In this document: in pieces, positions 62,359 through 64,000 of the stretch
Layout of the letters: each line of letters opens with the position of its first letter
Position numbering within the stretch: the first letter of the stretch is position 1
Origin: CAKSNH01 sp964422725
Lineage (GTDB): Bacteria; Bacillota; Clostridia; UBA1381
DNA: 64,000 bases
NCBI GenBank assembly: GCA_964422725.1
Contig: CAYRCC010000004.1
Location: forward strand, 14,616 to 78,615
Reading direction: 5' to 3'
Notes under the pieces: model-generated
Databases searched by the model: none
What the model was told of the DNA's origin: nothing
Seen by the model: the letters and a program-made list of their open reading frames with translations, nothing else
Position numbers and translations under genes: made by a program

Positions 62359-63753
62359 ATGAAGAAACAACTTATTTCTCTGCTGGCAGCATCAGTGCTG
62401 GCAGTGCAGTCATTGGCAGTTCCGATGATTGCTAATGCGGAAATCACCGCATTGCCTTATATCAAACAGACAGACTTTTCCGACATTGCCGCAGCTCCGG
62501 GTCTGCCGGTAAGAATCGACGGAAATCCTTGGCTTTACAAAGGAAGCGCAAGCACAACGGAGTCTACTCTTCAGGAAGAGGACGGACAGAAGTATGTACA
62601 CTTCTATTCAGACAGTGTTAAAGCCGGCAACGTTGGTGAAGGTTCTTGGTATTTCTACTACAGAAACCAGAAAAACCCAATCACCGAAACAGGCTGGGCA
62701 AAGTTTGACATCAGAATGAACGAGGGTGTTATCCAGTTCCAGTCGGGTACTTATACCGACCCTACAAAAGGCGGCGACGTTTCGACGAATGTAGAGTTTA
62801 ACGCTTTGACAAAGAAAATCACAGCTACCGCCGCTAACGGCAAGGTTCACGAAATCATCGGCAAGATGAACACAGGCGAGTGGTACACCGCTTTGGTTAA
62901 GTATGATTGTGCAAATCTTGAATACACAGTAACCGTAACAGACAAAGACGGTAATGAATTTACAACAGAGCCTATGTCATTCGTAACATCGGCTGCCGCA
63001 AATCCGCTTATCTTCGTATTTGCGTACCAGAGAAAATCAGGCGCACACAATTTTGACCTGACAAACCTCTCAATCGGTAAAGGCGATTTCGACCCTAACA
63101 CCGTTGCAGCAACTCCTACACCGGCTCCGACTCCTGAAGCTACGACAACACCGGCTCCGTCAGCTGATCCGTCAGCCGCACCGCAAGCAAGTGCTAAGCC
63201 TGTAACATTCAAGGATATCGACAATCACTGGGGTAAGGATACAATTATCGAAATGTATCAGGCTAACATCATTGACGGTCTTAACGCCGATACATTCGGT
63301 CCTAACGACACAATTACAAGAGCTCAGTTTATTAAGCTTGTAGTTGCCGCTATGGGTCTTGACATTACAGAGGCATATTCGGCTAAATACACAGACGTTG
63401 CCGCTACCGAATGGTTTGCGCCGTATGTACAGGCTGCCGAAAAAGCCGCTTTGATTGATGCTAATATGACTGCTGACAACAAATTGTTGCCGAATCAGAA
63501 AATCACTCGTGAAGAGATGGCATCATTGGTAGTAGCTGCCGCAAAAGCTAAGTCGGTTGACTTTGCCGGCGGTAACACAGACGAGTTTACGGATAAAGCT
63601 GATATTGCCGCTTGGGCAAACGATTATGTTGCCGGTGCTGTTAAGCTTGAAATCGTAAGCGGTATGGGCGACGGAACATTTGCTCCGAAAGCCGATGCAA
63701 CTCGTGCTCAGGGTGCTGTTATGATCAGCAGACTTCTTAAGAAAATCAAATAA
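62359..63753 (+). CDS. S-layer homology (SLH) surface protein
   Basis: 464 residues from ATG 62359 (AAAAGGGG upstream). Signal peptide MKKQLISLLAASVLAVQS, cut near ANA-E. A LamG-like beta-sandwich domain (about 33-245), a TP/AP-rich linker (252-282), then three SLH domains (about 285-345, 346-405 and 406-464) with DIDNHWGKDTI, ITRAQFIKLVVAAM, WFAPYVQAAEKAALI, ITREEMASLVVAA and WANDYVAGAVKLEIVSGMGDG. SLH domains hold proteins to pyruvylated wall polymers. The LamG-like part resembles those in the 2261-residue protein. Confidence 0.94.
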   Translation: MKKQLISLLAASVLAVQSLAVPMIANAEITALPYIKQTDFSDIAAAPGLPVRIDGNPWLYKGSASTTESTLQEEDGQKYVHFYSDSVKAGNVGEGSWYFYYRNQKNPITETGWAKFDIRMNEGVIQFQSGTYTDPTKGGDVSTNVEFNALTKKITATAANGKVHEIIGKMNTGEWYTALVKYDCANLEYTVTVTDKDGNEFTTEPMSFVTSAAANPLIFVFAYQRKSGAHNFDLTNLSIGKGDFDPNTVAATPTPAPTPEATTTPAPSADPSAAPQASAKPVTFKDIDNHWGKDTIIEMYQANIIDGLNADTFGPNDTITRAQFIKLVVAAMGLDITEAYSAKYTDVAATEWFAPYVQAAEKAALIDANMTADNKLLPNQKITREEMASLVVAAAKAKSVDFAGGNTDEFTDKADIAAWANDYVAGAVKLEIVSGMGDGTFAPKADATRAQGAVMISRLLKKIK

Positions 63754-63763
63754 TGATTAATTT

Positions 63764-63795
63764 AAAAGCTCCTGTTTCGGCAGGAGCTTTTAAAG
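63764..63795 (+). terminator. terminator of the SLH gene
   Basis: 11-bp stem AAAAGCTCCTG / CAGGAGCTTTT (63764-63791) with a short loop. The hairpin-rich element follows at once. Confidence 0.85.
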
Positions 63796-64000
63796 TGTAG
63801 ACTTATTAGTTTTGCTTAAAATTTTTGAGGTGGTGTCGCTGTCTGCGGACAGCGACAAACTTTCAGTAGTTTCGCTTACGGCAAAACTGCCATTCGGGCA
63901 TCGTAAAGATTTCCGATACTATTAAAAAAAGTTTGAGCAAAACTTGAACGCTTAGAAGTTTCGTCGTCTGCGGACGACGATTTAAGGCTCTGCCTTAAAG
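63792..64000. repeat. hairpin-rich dispersed intergenic element, copy B (cut by window edge)
   Basis: Starts with the same 37 bases as copy A (27998) and has the same two hairpins CGCTGTC/GACAGCG (63837-63854) and CGTCGTC/GACGACG (63962-63979). About 60 extra bases sit between them, where copy A has AAACTTTTTAAAAAGTTT. Like copy A it begins directly after a terminator. It runs off the right end of the window. Confidence 0.82.

Overview
The window looks like part of a draft or metagenome-assembled chromosome of a Gram-positive anaerobe of the class Clostridia. Evidence: moderate-to-low GC, strong GGAGG ribosome binding sites, lipoproteins and an S-layer-homology protein, a Feo iron system with flavodoxin, no respiratory genes, and very large secreted repeat proteins of the kind found in fibre-adapted gut Clostridia. 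The family is a guess. A run of exactly 100 N (49972-50071) marks a scaffold gap.

Layout. (1) 1-4984, minus: an operon for an NHLM-type (peptidase-containing) peptide export system made of an ABC permease/ATPase (cut by the window edge), a C39-peptidase ABC transporter, an HlyD-like adaptor and, unusually, a solute-binding lipoprotein. (2) 5183-16738, minus: one 3851-residue secreted protein built from eight GLUG-type modules. (3) 17052-19704, minus: argD-argF-GNAT behind a promoter with an ARG-box-like operator. (4) 19789-23560, minus: hflX-yigZ-lipoprotein-trx-queG. (5) 23782-27921, plus: secA, a small membrane protein and prfB, which has a programmed +1 frameshift and reads GVQ where the catalytic GGQ is expected. 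(6) 27964-28250: a chain of hairpins between two identical copies of a terminator; a relative of this element closes the window at 63792-64000. (7) 28318-32908, minus: an iron operon (feoA, feoA, feoB, two tiny membrane proteins, DUF2325, DUF3793, flavodoxin) with three GTTAG...CTAAC palindromes, divergent from a DtxR-family regulator at 33239. (8) 34348-37156, plus: trkA-trkH potassium uptake. (9) 38595-42608, plus: a MarR regulator with a large palindromic operator and a heterodimeric ABC exporter. (10) 42762-47367, minus: rhaM, a small XRE regulator, and a VTC / DUF4956 / Cthe_2159-like surface cluster. (11) 47933-49690, plus: a Na/Pi-type transporter with a PhoU tail. (12) 50208-56993, minus: a second giant surface protein (2261 residues). 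(13) 57351-59966, minus: an Orn/Lys/Arg decarboxylase-family enzyme and an amidohydrolase. (14) 60246-63753, plus: a membrane-anchored von Willebrand A protein and a three-SLH S-layer protein.

Together the window mixes housekeeping genes (secretion, translation, arginine, iron, potassium, phosphate) with an accessory envelope programme. The two giant secreted proteins share a small domain ending in an LWD...M.PL signature. The SLH protein could anchor to the wall. The peptide exporter at the left edge probably has its substrate peptide and modifying enzymes beyond position 1. I saw no tRNA, rRNA, CRISPR array, transposase or phage gene.
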